64,000 nt of DNA, from NCBI RefSeq assembly GCF_003626575.1, contig NZ_RBDY01000014.1:104482-168481 (forward strand), given 5' to 3'. Shown in pieces: positions 51,610 to 60,917 of the stretch; the first letter of the stretch is position 1, and each line of letters opens with the position of its first letter. The stretch comes from Streptomyces radicis (lineage in GTDB: Bacteria > Actinomycetota > Actinomycetes > Streptomycetales > Streptomycetaceae). The translations under genes and the position numbers were made by a program. The notes below the pieces were generated by a model, which did not search any database, was not told the DNA's origin, and saw only the letters and a list, made by a program, of their open reading frames with translations.

Positions 51610-53349
51610 ATGACAGTCGAGCTGATTCGCGGGCAGAACCACCCGCTCCCGGAGACGCGCCTGGAGATACGGGTGTCCGCAGGCCAGCCGATCGCCGCCG
51701 GGGTGACGCTCAACGACGAGCGCGGACGCATGCGCGACGCCACCTGGATCGCCCACCCTGCCTCGCCCCGGCTGCCCGGTGTCGAGGTCTCCAAGCAGGC
51801 CGCAGCCGACCACCGACTCGCCGTCGACCTCGACGCGCTGCCCGCCGCCGTGCACCGCGTCAACGTCCTGCTCGCGCTGCCCACCGGCGTGGGCGGGCCC
51901 ACCAGCTTCGGCGCCGTCGCGCCCCCGACCGCCGCCGTCACCGGCCTGGACGGCGCCGCGATCGTGAGCTACCACATCGTCGACCTGGACGCGGAGTCCG
52001 CCGTCGTCGCGCTCGAGCTCTACCGCAGGAACGACGCGTGGAAGGTCCGCGCGGTCGGCCAGGGCTTCGCGGGCGGGCTCACCGCGATGCTGCGCGACCA
52101 AGGGCTGCCGGAGGCCGAGGAGTTGGCCGCCACGATCAACGCCGCCGTGGCCAGCGGCATGGCCCGCGCCGTGGCGCCCGCGCCGCCGCCACCGCCCGCG
52201 CAGCCGAGCCAGCCGGGCCGACCCGTCGCCGGGGACGCCACCGGCTGGTCGATGGACGAGCGCCTGTACAACCAGGTGTGGGGCATGTTCGAGGACCTGG
52301 CCCGCGCCACCGCCGCGTACCGAAGCGCCGTCGACTTCGCCGACTCCCGCATGGACCGCGAGCTGGACGGCGTGCTCTCCGACCCGCGCAACCGCGTCGG
52401 CCCCGTCGCCGACGCCGCCCGCGCGAAGGCCCAGGCCAAGCGCGCCCAGCTGGTCGACCAGGCCCGCGCCGCGCTCGACCGCGACGTCGCGCAGCTGGTC
52501 GCCGAGTCCGAGGTCGTCGAGCCCGCCCTGCCGCCCGCGTACGCCCGTTGGGACAACCCCTGCTGGCACGCCTACAAGATCCCCGACGAGGTCCCGATGG
52601 CCCTGCGCCTCGGCGACCTCAGCCTTCCCGAGCACGTCGGCCTGCGGATCCCGATGCTCATGCGGATGCCGCTCCAGCGCGGCCTGTGGATCGACAGCGG
52701 GCGCGGCGGGGGCGGGATGGAGGCCGCGCTGCACGACTCGGAGGACCTGCGCAGGCGCGCCGCCGAGACGGCCACGGCGATCGCCGCGCGCCTGCTGGCC
52801 GTTCACCCGGCCGACGGCCTCAGCGTCCGCGTCATCGACCCCACGGGGTCGGTCGGCGGCCTCGCGCCGCTGGTCGAGGCGGGGGTGCTCGCCGAGCCGC
52901 CCGCGGTGGGCGAGGCGGGCGTGACCGCGACGCTCGCCGGGCTGACCCAACGCGTCGACCTGGTGCAGATGGCCATCCGCAGCGGCGCGGGCGACGCGTT
53001 GCCGCCGGACATCGACCTCGCCGAACAGCTCCTGATCGTCCGGGACTTCCCACACGGCTTCGACGACCGCGGCGTGACGCACCTGCGGTACCTGGCCGAC
53101 GAGGGCGCCTCGGTCGGCGTCCACCTGATGATCATCGGCGACCGCGAGGACGCCCGCGCCTACGGCCCGCTCCTCGACCCGCTGTGGCGCGCGCTGCTGC
53201 GCGTCACCCCGGTCCCCGACGACCACCTGGCCGACCCGTGGGTGGGCCACGCCTGGACGTACGACCCTGGCCTGCCCCCGCAGAACAGCCAGATCGTCCC
53301 GCGGATCCTCCGCCAGGTGGCCGCGGCGCGGCAGACGACGCAGCCCTAG
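51610..53349 (+). CDS. TerD domain fused to a degenerate FtsK-like domain
   Basis: The 579-residue protein has a TerD-like N-terminus (about residues 1-170: VELIRGQNHPLPETRLEIRVSAGQP, VDLDAESAVVALELYRR), a Pro-rich linker and a coiled-coil (DRELDGVLSDPRNRVGPVADAARAKAQAKRAQLVDQAR). A C-terminal half resembles FtsK/HerA-type ATPases, with LRIPMLMRMPLQRGLWIDSGRG where Walker A would be and LLIVRDFPHGFDDRGVTHLRYL near the Walker B position. The Walker A Lys is missing, so ATP hydrolysis is doubtful. Such fusions fit the Ter system, where TerD units scaffold effectors. The ATG follows GAGAGGGCGCC. Confidence 0.72.
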   Translation: MTVELIRGQNHPLPETRLEIRVSAGQPIAAGVTLNDERGRMRDATWIAHPASPRLPGVEVSKQAAADHRLAVDLDALPAAVHRVNVLLALPTGVGGPTSFGAVAPPTAAVTGLDGAAIVSYHIVDLDAESAVVALELYRRNDAWKVRAVGQGFAGGLTAMLRDQGLPEAEELAATINAAVASGMARAVAPAPPPPPAQPSQPGRPVAGDATGWSMDERLYNQVWGMFEDLARATAAYRSAVDFADSRMDRELDGVLSDPRNRVGPVADAARAKAQAKRAQLVDQARAALDRDVAQLVAESEVVEPALPPAYARWDNPCWHAYKIPDEVPMALRLGDLSLPEHVGLRIPMLMRMPLQRGLWIDSGRGGGGMEAALHDSEDLRRRAAETATAIAARLLAVHPADGLSVRVIDPTGSVGGLAPLVEAGVLAEPPAVGEAGVTATLAGLTQRVDLVQMAIRSGAGDALPPDIDLAEQLLIVRDFPHGFDDRGVTHLRYLADEGASVGVHLMIIGDREDARAYGPLLDPLWRALLRVTPVPDDHLADPWVGHAWTYDPGLPPQNSQIVPRILRQVAAARQTTQP

Positions 53350-53588
53350 GCCCTGCCCGGGCGGGCATCGAGGACCGGTCCGCGGCGTCAGGCGCCTGAT
53401 CGCGGGGCGCCGGGTCGCAGCCACCGGGGCGGCGGCAGCACGGACGCGGGCCGTCGTCCCCGGCCCGAAGGCGCCGACCCGCACCGCGGCGGGCGCGCGG
53501 CCCCGGTGACCCAGGAGAGCGCGGCACGCGGGAGGAACGTCGACATCCGAGGGCCACTCCGCGCGGGCCCCGAGGGGACGCGCACGGC

Positions 53589-54203
53589 TCAGGCCGCGCG
53601 GACCGCGCCGCTCTCGGTGGCGGTGTCCTGGCGGATGCCGATGACCTCCACCTCCACTCCCCAGGACTCCAACGTGCGGGCGGTGTGGACAAGGGTGATC
53701 CGGGAGAAGGGGTACAGGGTGCTCGGCGTGAGGTCGGCGTGGCCCTTGAGGAGGACGGCGAAGACGACCTTGGTCGGCCTGAAGTCCGGCGGAAGCCCGG
53801 CGGCGCGGGCGAACTTCCCCCGTGCCTCCGGGGAGTTGAGGAGTGTCTGAACGGCCACCACGCCCTGGCCGAAGAGGTGGCTCAGCGGCCCTGAGCCACC
53901 GGCCCGCTTGACCATGACCAGCGTGCCGTCCGGTGCCAGCAGATCGCAGACCTCCACACCGTTCCCCCGGTGGAACGCCGTGCGCACGGTGTCCCGGTCG
54001 AAGCACAGGAAGCCGGGGCGCGCGTCCGGCACCGCCTCGTTGTAGGCCCGCTCGCTCTGTCCGGGGAGCCAGGCGGGCAGGTCGAGCGACGGCCTCCGCC
54101 GGATCAGGCGGCGCACCGCCTCCTGGAGGGAGATCAGATAGGCCGGGTCGGTCTCGTACCACTCCCCGTCCAGCAGGAAGAAGCGGCGGGACCCGAGCGA
54201 CAC
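53589..54203 (-). pseudogene. C-terminal remnant of a TIGR04141/DUF6119 protein
   Basis: The readable part matches the last third of TIGR04141-family proteins (usually about 550 residues): FFLLDGEWYETDPAYLISLQEAV, FLCFDRDTVRTAFHRGNGVEVCDLLAPDGTLVMVKRAGG, SGPLSHLFGQGVVAVQTLL and KVVFAVLLKG. The frame carries family-like sequence upstream of the listed GTG to about 54250 (DRLVSDRALRWIEAEV). It then ends exactly where the divergent nuclease operon begins. The N-terminal two-thirds are gone. The family is sporadic and often found in defence islands. Confidence 0.75.
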
Positions 54204-54265
54204 CTCCGCCTCGATCCAGCGCAGAGCCCGGTCGGAGACCAGCCGGTCGGGCGGGAGAGCCCTCG

Positions 54266-55369
54266 GTGCCGCCGCTGTCGTACGACGCCCGCAAGATCGC
54301 CGCGCTCACCACCAACCCCGGGTGCGCCAGGCGAGCGGTGCTCGACGCCGCGGGCATCGACAAGGCTCGGCTGGCCGGACGACTCGGCGCCACACCCGGC
54401 GCGTTCACGCAGTCCCCGTTCGCCCTCACGCGTGGCCGCGCCTTCGAGGCCCTGGTCAAGGCGAACGGGTACGCCGAGCTGATCACCCTGCTCCGCGCCG
54501 AGCTCGCCGCCCCGGTCGAGGAGGCCCGCGTCGCCGATCTCGCCGCCGCGGAGGGCGACAGGGCCAGCGTGCGCACACGCGCCCGCGCGACCGAGCGCCT
54601 CCTCAAGCGGGTGATCGCGGAGGAGGACAGCAGGCTCATCCTCGACCACCCCGTCCTGACGCTCGAGATCGCCGGACAGACCGCTTACCTCGAGCCCGAC
54701 GCGCTCAGCCACCGGATCGGGGATCGGATCCATGTGGTGGTGATCAAGTCGTTCGCCGCCATCGACGGTCAGGCGGACCCACGGAAGACGGCCGCCGCGG
54801 CGCGGGAGGCCGCCGTCCATGTGCTCGCCCTGCGCCGCACGTTGACCGGGCTCGGCGCCTCCGCCGATCTGGTCGCCGACCAGTTCCTGTTGGTCTGCCC
54901 CAAGGACTTCAGCAACCGACCCTATGGCCGCCTCATCGACCTGCGCCAGCAACTCGACGCCGTCGAGCACCAGTTGAGGCGTCTCGCACGCGCGGAGGAC
55001 CTCGCGGGAGCGCTCGACGCGGACGCCAGCCTCGACCTGTCGGTCCAGGGCGACCAGGGGCCACCCGTGGTGTCCGACGACCACCTGGCCAGGACCGTGG
55101 AATCCCTCGACTATCTGTACGAGCCCGGGTGCCTCGACTTCTGCGAGCTCTCCCGCCACTGCCGCGAGAAGGCCCTGGCCGCCGGGGCCCCCGCCCGTCT
55201 CGGCGGCACCGTGGGCGGTGACCTGCCAGGGCTCGACCACATCGCCGTCGCCCTGAGCCTCGCTCATGGGCAGGCGGAGCCCGACGAGCACCGGCGCGAG
55301 GTCGTCGAGCGGTTGCGGGCGGCCGCCCGCCTTCGGGCCAGGTGCCTCGGCCGGGGGGTGGCCTCATGA
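54266..55369 (+). CDS. Cas4/AddB-like Fe-S nuclease of a three-gene system
   Basis: The 367-residue protein resembles Cas4/AddB/Dna2-type nucleases by pattern. A single N-terminal Cys, C20, lies in NPGCARRAVLDAAG. A core strand pair has E143-P-D145 in AYLEPDAL and K161 in VVVIKSF, the D and K of a PD-(D/E)XK site, though the middle acidic residue is Ile. Three cysteines follow, C289-x3-C293-x5-C299. Four cysteines in this order usually bind a 4Fe-4S cluster. The GTG follows GGGAGAG at 54253-54259; the frame is open upstream into another gene. It overlaps the next gene by four bases. Activity is inferred. Confidence 0.68.
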   Translation: MPPLSYDARKIAALTTNPGCARRAVLDAAGIDKARLAGRLGATPGAFTQSPFALTRGRAFEALVKANGYAELITLLRAELAAPVEEARVADLAAAEGDRASVRTRARATERLLKRVIAEEDSRLILDHPVLTLEIAGQTAYLEPDALSHRIGDRIHVVVIKSFAAIDGQADPRKTAAAAREAAVHVLALRRTLTGLGASADLVADQFLLVCPKDFSNRPYGRLIDLRQQLDAVEHQLRRLARAEDLAGALDADASLDLSVQGDQGPPVVSDDHLARTVESLDYLYEPGCLDFCELSRHCREKALAAGAPARLGGTVGGDLPGLDHIAVALSLAHGQAEPDEHRREVVERLRAAARLRARCLGRGVAS

Positions 55370-56874
55370 GTGTTCTGACGACCTACGCGCGGCTGCGGGC
55401 CGCCGAGGCCGGGCGGGCGGAGCCCCTGGCCACCGTTCGCCATGTCCATCTGGCGGCCCGGCCGTTCGTGCTGATTCCCCTGGCCCTCGCCGGGGAGGCG
55501 TGCGCTCCCCTCGCCGCCCTCGTCGGTGCCGAGCGAGAGCGGCCCGAGCTCCTGATCGTCGCGGAGCCGAGGGATCGCACACAGCGCTTCGCCTTCGTGG
55601 CCGACCTGGCCGATCGGGTGCTCCCCCATCTCGACTCCTTCACGCGCGACACGGAGGAGTACACCGGCAGGCGCGACGGCGCGAAGCGGATCCTGACCCG
55701 GTGTACGGAGGCGCCCCAGATCCTCGTTCCGAACCCCGGTGGCATCGCCTTCCTCCGGCTGCTCGGCCGATCGACGCGCTTCCGTGGCACGGAGGGCCCG
55801 CACGCGGTGCCGCCGGGCGTTCCGCTCCTCGGCAAGTGGCTGACCTGGTTCACCGATCGTGCCGAGTTCCCCGGCTCGAGCCAGCTGCTCGCCATGACCG
55901 AGGCGCTGAGCGTCCACTGGGCCACGGGCCAGAGCGGCACGGAGGACGGCAATCTCGCCTCGCTCATCGGCTGGATCGCCCCTCCCGACGGGCACGACGG
56001 CCACGAGGCGGCGCGGCTCGCCGAGGATCCCGCGCTCCGGCCCCCGGCCGGACCTGCCACCGACCCCGTCTTCGACCACACGCTTCACGAGCTGCTCGAC
56101 CGTTACGAGAGGGCAGGAACGGACCCGTTGCGCGCCGCCCTGCGACACCAGCTCGAGAAGCAGCTCCGCTCCCAGCTCGCCCCCACCTGGGACCTCATGT
56201 GGCGGGGCGTCGACCTGCTGCGCTCCCTCCCTCCCGGTGCCAGCGTCGCGGGGCGCTGGGAGTTCGACCGGACGCTCTTCACCGACTACGCCGCCTACCT
56301 GGCCGAGACGGGCCTCCCACAGGCCCGCAGGGACCACGCGGTCGGCGCCGCGCGGCGACTGGCCCGCCTCGAGGACGCCACCGCACGCTACGAGCTCGCC
56401 CGCGCCTACGACGATCCGCTGGTGATGGCCGAACACGAGCTGGCGGGAAGGGCGTTCACCGGGGTCGTCATCGCCACCGACCCGTCGCGGATGGTCAAGG
56501 GGCCCAGGTCCGCGCTGTTCCGGCCCCTGGTGACCCTGCGGACCGACGCCCTGCCACCCCGCCTCGAGCTCGGGGACAAGGTCAAGAGCCCCACCCGCCG
56601 CGACCAGCCCGCCAGGCTCCTCGCCGTCAGGGCGCTGCCGGACGGCGACGCCGAGATCGACCTGGAGCTTGAGGGCGGCCTGGCCAGGAAGCGCAAGCCC
56701 CCGGCGCCGCCCGGATGCGTGCCCGAGCCGGGTGAGGAGCTGTGCTACACCGTTCTCGACACCGGCCACAGCCCGCTTGCCTTCCCCGACGACGAGGCGA
56801 CGCCGTGGACTCATGGCGGACCTCCCACTCCCTACACACCGACCGAGGACGACGCCGACGAGGCGTGGGAATGA
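55366..56874 (+). CDS. Unknown middle protein of the helicase-nuclease operon
   Basis: The 502-residue protein has no domain I can name. Residues about 1-100 read as an alpha/beta segment (VRHVHLAARPFVLIPLALAGEACAPLAALV; ERPELLIVAEPRDR). The middle is helical with IPN/TG-type turns (PQILVPNPGGIAFLRLLG). Residues about 350-470 look beta-rich (FTGVVIATDPSRMVKGPRSALFRPLVTLRTD; LGDKVKSP; DGDAEIDLELEGG), similar in feel to the barrel that Upf1-type SF1 helicases carry as domain 1B. Both ends overlap neighbours by ATGA, so it is made in step with nuclease and helicase. A role as helicase partner is an inference. Confidence 0.7.
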   Translation: MSVLTTYARLRAAEAGRAEPLATVRHVHLAARPFVLIPLALAGEACAPLAALVGAERERPELLIVAEPRDRTQRFAFVADLADRVLPHLDSFTRDTEEYTGRRDGAKRILTRCTEAPQILVPNPGGIAFLRLLGRSTRFRGTEGPHAVPPGVPLLGKWLTWFTDRAEFPGSSQLLAMTEALSVHWATGQSGTEDGNLASLIGWIAPPDGHDGHEAARLAEDPALRPPAGPATDPVFDHTLHELLDRYERAGTDPLRAALRHQLEKQLRSQLAPTWDLMWRGVDLLRSLPPGASVAGRWEFDRTLFTDYAAYLAETGLPQARRDHAVGAARRLARLEDATARYELARAYDDPLVMAEHELAGRAFTGVVIATDPSRMVKGPRSALFRPLVTLRTDALPPRLELGDKVKSPTRRDQPARLLAVRALPDGDAEIDLELEGGLARKRKPPAPPGCVPEPGEELCYTVLDTGHSPLAFPDDEATPWTHGGPPTPYTPTEDDADEAWE

Positions 56875-58226
56875 CCGGCGGGAGGGACATGACCGCGGAT
56901 ACGCCCGCAGCACGCGCCGACGCGGCCGTCGCGCGAGTGCTCCACGACGTCGACCACACGACGGGGCGCGGCGTCGTGGTGGACTCGCCCCCGGGCGCGG
57001 GCAAGTCCACGCTGGTCGTGCGCGCCGCGGCCCATCTCGCGGAGGGCCAGGGCCCCGTCATGGTCGTGGCGCAGACGAACGAGCAGGTCGACGACCTGGT
57101 CGACCGCCTCGCGACGCGCCACCCGCGGCTCCGCGTCGGACGGCTGCTGAAGAGCGGCGGCACCCTGCCCGGGCGCGTCCGGCGGCACGGCAACGTCACG
57201 GGCGCCGAGAAGTTGAGCGATCTCGGCACCCTGCCACCTGTGGTGGTGACCACCGCCGCGAAGTGGGCCTTCGTCAAGGCGCCCGAGGGCACGCCGTGGG
57301 GCTGGGCCATCGTCGACGAGGCGTACCAGATGCGTTCGGACGCGCTGCTGCGCTGCGCGGGACTCTTCGAACGCGCCCTGTTCGTCGGCGATCCCGGCCA
57401 GCTCGACCCGTTCGCGACCGTCGAGACGGAACGCTGGGCCGGACTCACCTGGGACCCGCTGCGCAACGCGGTGGACGTCACCCTCGCCCACAACCCCCGC
57501 ATGCCCACGCGCCGACTCCCCGTCTCCTGGCGGCTGCCGGCCACCGCCGCGGGGCTGGTCGGGCGCGCCTTCTACCCCTTCACCCCCTTCACGCCCGGCA
57601 CCTCGTCGGCCGACCGCCGCGTCCGGCTGCCGGTTCCGGCCCTGGGGGCGGACCCCGTGGACCGGGTGCTCGACCGGGCCGCGGCAACGGGCTGGGGATA
57701 TCTGCGCCTTCCCGCGCGGCACTCCCTCCGTGTCGACGGCGAGGTGGCCGCCGCCCTCGCCACCGCGGCCGGTCGCCTCCTCGCCCGCGGCACGATCACC
57801 CACTGCGACCAGGCTCCCGAGGGGCGCGAGCTCACTCCCGAGCGCATCGCCATCGGCGTCACCCACAACGACCAGGCCGACGCCGTGCGCGCCCGCCTGA
57901 GCCCCGAGCTCGCCGGTGTCACCGTCGACACCGCCAACAAGCTCCAGGGCCGCGAGTTCGATGTGACGCTGGTGTGGCACCCGCTCTCGGGGCGGGCGGA
58001 CGCCAGCGCGTTCCACCTGGAGACGGGGCGCCTGTGCGTGCTCCTCTCCCGCCACCGCCACGCCTGCGTCGTCGTCGCGCGCGACGGCATCCGTTCGCTC
58101 CTTGACCGCCACCCCTCCAGCCAGCCCCTCCACCTCGACGTCCCTCCGAAGTTCCCTGACGGCTGGCGCGCCCACCAGACGATCATGGAGCACCTCGACC
58201 GACCGGACTTCCTGGTCGGAGCCTGA
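56871..58226 (+). CDS. Superfamily 1 (Upf1-like) helicase
   Basis: The 451-residue protein has SF1 helicase motifs in order: Walker A DSPPGAGKSTL (K45), motif Ia VMVVAQTNEQVDDLVDRL, motif II AIVDEAYQM (D149, E150), motif III LFVGDPGQLDPF, motif IV-like LPVSWRLP, motif V VDTANKLQGREFDVTLVWHPL and motif VI ETGRLCVLLSRHRHACVVVA. It is short for the family and has no nuclease domain of its own, which is supplied by the gene two upstream. The ATG overlaps the previous stop; another ATG at 56889 has GGGAGGG close by. Confidence 0.85.
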   Translation: MTGGRDMTADTPAARADAAVARVLHDVDHTTGRGVVVDSPPGAGKSTLVVRAAAHLAEGQGPVMVVAQTNEQVDDLVDRLATRHPRLRVGRLLKSGGTLPGRVRRHGNVTGAEKLSDLGTLPPVVVTTAAKWAFVKAPEGTPWGWAIVDEAYQMRSDALLRCAGLFERALFVGDPGQLDPFATVETERWAGLTWDPLRNAVDVTLAHNPRMPTRRLPVSWRLPATAAGLVGRAFYPFTPFTPGTSSADRRVRLPVPALGADPVDRVLDRAAATGWGYLRLPARHSLRVDGEVAAALATAAGRLLARGTITHCDQAPEGRELTPERIAIGVTHNDQADAVRARLSPELAGVTVDTANKLQGREFDVTLVWHPLSGRADASAFHLETGRLCVLLSRHRHACVVVARDGIRSLLDRHPSSQPLHLDVPPKFPDGWRAHQTIMEHLDRPDFLVGA

Positions 58227-58354
58227 GGAGGGCGCGCGCCCGGTGCCGTGCCGAAGCCCCCGGACGCCCCTTTGGCTTCCGGTCCGTCGAACGCGCGATG
58301 TCCCGTCGGGGAAACGGTGGTTGAGGTGGTGACAGAGGTCTCGACGGCGGGGCG

Positions 58355-58378
58355 GTTGACATGAACACTGTTGTCAAC
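58355..58378. promoter_or_regulatory. Inverted repeat upstream of the esterase
   Basis: GTTGACA (58355-58361) and TGTCAAC (58372-58378) are perfect inverted copies over a 10-bp spacer, 50 bp before the esterase GTG. TTGACA is also a consensus -35. A direct repeat of CGCGCG(TTG)CGATCC type follows. A regulator site overlapping the promoter is likely, but its partner is unknown. Confidence 0.5.
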
Positions 58379-58427
58379 GCGCGTTGCGATCCGACGCGCG
58401 ATCCTTGACCCCCCACGTGGAGGCTCC

Positions 58428-59222
58428 GTGAGACCGCCGAAGCTCCTCACCGTCCTGTCCGCGCTCGTTCTCTCCGTCCTGATGGCCCTGGTGGGCACGG
58501 GCTCGGCCCAGGCCGCCGGACCGGCCTATGTGGCCCTGGGGGACTCGTACTCCTCCGGCAACGGCGCCGGGAACTACATCGACGCGAGCGGCAACTGTCA
58601 TCGCAGCAACAACGCCTACCCCGCGCTGTGGGCGGCGGCCAACGCCCCCTCGTCGTTCTCCTTCGTCGCCTGCTCGGGCGCGGTGACCAGCGATGTCACC
58701 GGCTCGCAGCTGAGCTCGCTCAACGCGTCCACCGGGCTGGTCTCGATCAGCATCGGCGGCAACGACGCCGGGTTCGCCAACGTCATGACCACGTGCGTCA
58801 CCGGCTCCGACTCGACGTGCCTCAACCGCATCGCGACGGCCGAGTCGTTCATCACCGGCACGCTGCCGGGCCGCCTCAACTCCGTCTACTCCGCGATCGA
58901 TTCCCGCGCGCCCAACGCCCATGTGGTGGTGCTGGGTTACCCGCGCATGTACATCGAGCCCTCCAACTGGTGCATCGGGCTGAGCCAGACCAAGCGCGAG
59001 GCGATCAACGACGCGTCCGACCTGCTCAACTCCGTGATCTCCGCCCGGGCTTCGGCCCACGGCTTCGCGTTCGGCGACGTGGCCGCGCGCTTCGCCGGGC
59101 ACGAGCTGTGCTCGGGTGACAACTGGCTGCACGACGTTCGGCTGCCCACGTGGGAGGCGTACCACCCCACGGCCCTCGGCCACTCCGGCGGCTACCTGCC
59201 CGCGCTCAACGCCGTCGACTGA
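58428..59222 (+). CDS. Secreted SGNH-family esterase/lipase
   Basis: The 264-residue protein has a Sec signal peptide (LLTVLSALVLSVLMALVG, cleavage near AQAA) and the SGNH blocks: VALGDSYSSGNGAG (catalytic Ser), VSISIGGNDAGF (Gly, Asn), and WEAYHPTALGHSGG with the catalytic His near the end. Six cysteines probably form disulphides. This is the Streptomyces SGNH esterase/phospholipase type. The GTG follows GTGGAGG. Confidence 0.93.
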   Translation: MRPPKLLTVLSALVLSVLMALVGTGSAQAAGPAYVALGDSYSSGNGAGNYIDASGNCHRSNNAYPALWAAANAPSSFSFVACSGAVTSDVTGSQLSSLNASTGLVSISIGGNDAGFANVMTTCVTGSDSTCLNRIATAESFITGTLPGRLNSVYSAIDSRAPNAHVVVLGYPRMYIEPSNWCIGLSQTKREAINDASDLLNSVISARASAHGFAFGDVAARFAGHELCSGDNWLHDVRLPTWEAYHPTALGHSGGYLPALNAVD

Positions 59223-59249
59223 CCCGAGCGGCGCCGCGTTCATCGGAAC

Positions 59250-59282
59250 GAGCCCCCTGAGGCCCCGCGCCCCAGGGGGCTC
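59250..59282. terminator. 10-bp hairpin between convergent esterase and aceA
   Basis: GAGCCCCCTG (59250-59259) and CAGGGGGCTC (59273-59282) pair exactly around a 13-nt loop. It lies 27 bp past the esterase stop and 11 bp beyond the aceA stop on the other strand, so it can serve both directions. Confidence 0.78.
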
Positions 59283-59292
59283 ACCGCCGTGC

Positions 59293-60615
<1,323 letters not shown>

Positions 60616-60681
60616 GACCGGTCTCCCTTCGCTCGAAGCCCTGCGTTCTCGTGGGGCGCTCTGTCAATGGTGCGAAGCATG

Positions 60682-60696
60682 TGACACCAAGTGTCA
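60682..60696. promoter_or_regulatory. TGACAC-N3-GTGTCA palindrome in the aceA/ramB-like control region
   Basis: A perfect 6-bp inverted repeat with a CAA spacer lies about 65 bp upstream of aceA. AGTGTCAT occurs again at 60787-60794, 97 bp away, on the regulator side. TAATCT at 60812-60817 could be a -10. The 300-bp gap has no gene. The regulator at 60918 is the likely binder; this is inferred. Confidence 0.5.
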
Positions 60697-60917
60697 TGAT
60701 TGGGCGGCGCGTTACCCTGATGGCTCGGGGATGCCGCTCAACTCCGCCTGTTCAACGCCCTTGACCCCACTGTGGCACTGGCACTGAGTGTCATCAACGC
60801 TGGACTTCTGCTAATCTCTGCCTATCTTCATGGCCGGTTCTGCGAATCCTGCCAAGCGAACGCCGCGCGCGGACGCCGAGGGATGTGCGCCGAGGGAGGC
60901 GCGCCGAGGGAGTGCCG

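Noticed and set aside
50626..54639. Minus-strand open frame of over 1300 codons
   Set aside because: It is antisense to the TerD gene, the TerD fusion and part of the nuclease gene; it holds no recognisable domain.
54266..55369. True CRISPR-associated Cas4
   Set aside because: Only the Fe-S nuclease layout is shared; no cas1, cas2 or array is present and the active site differs.
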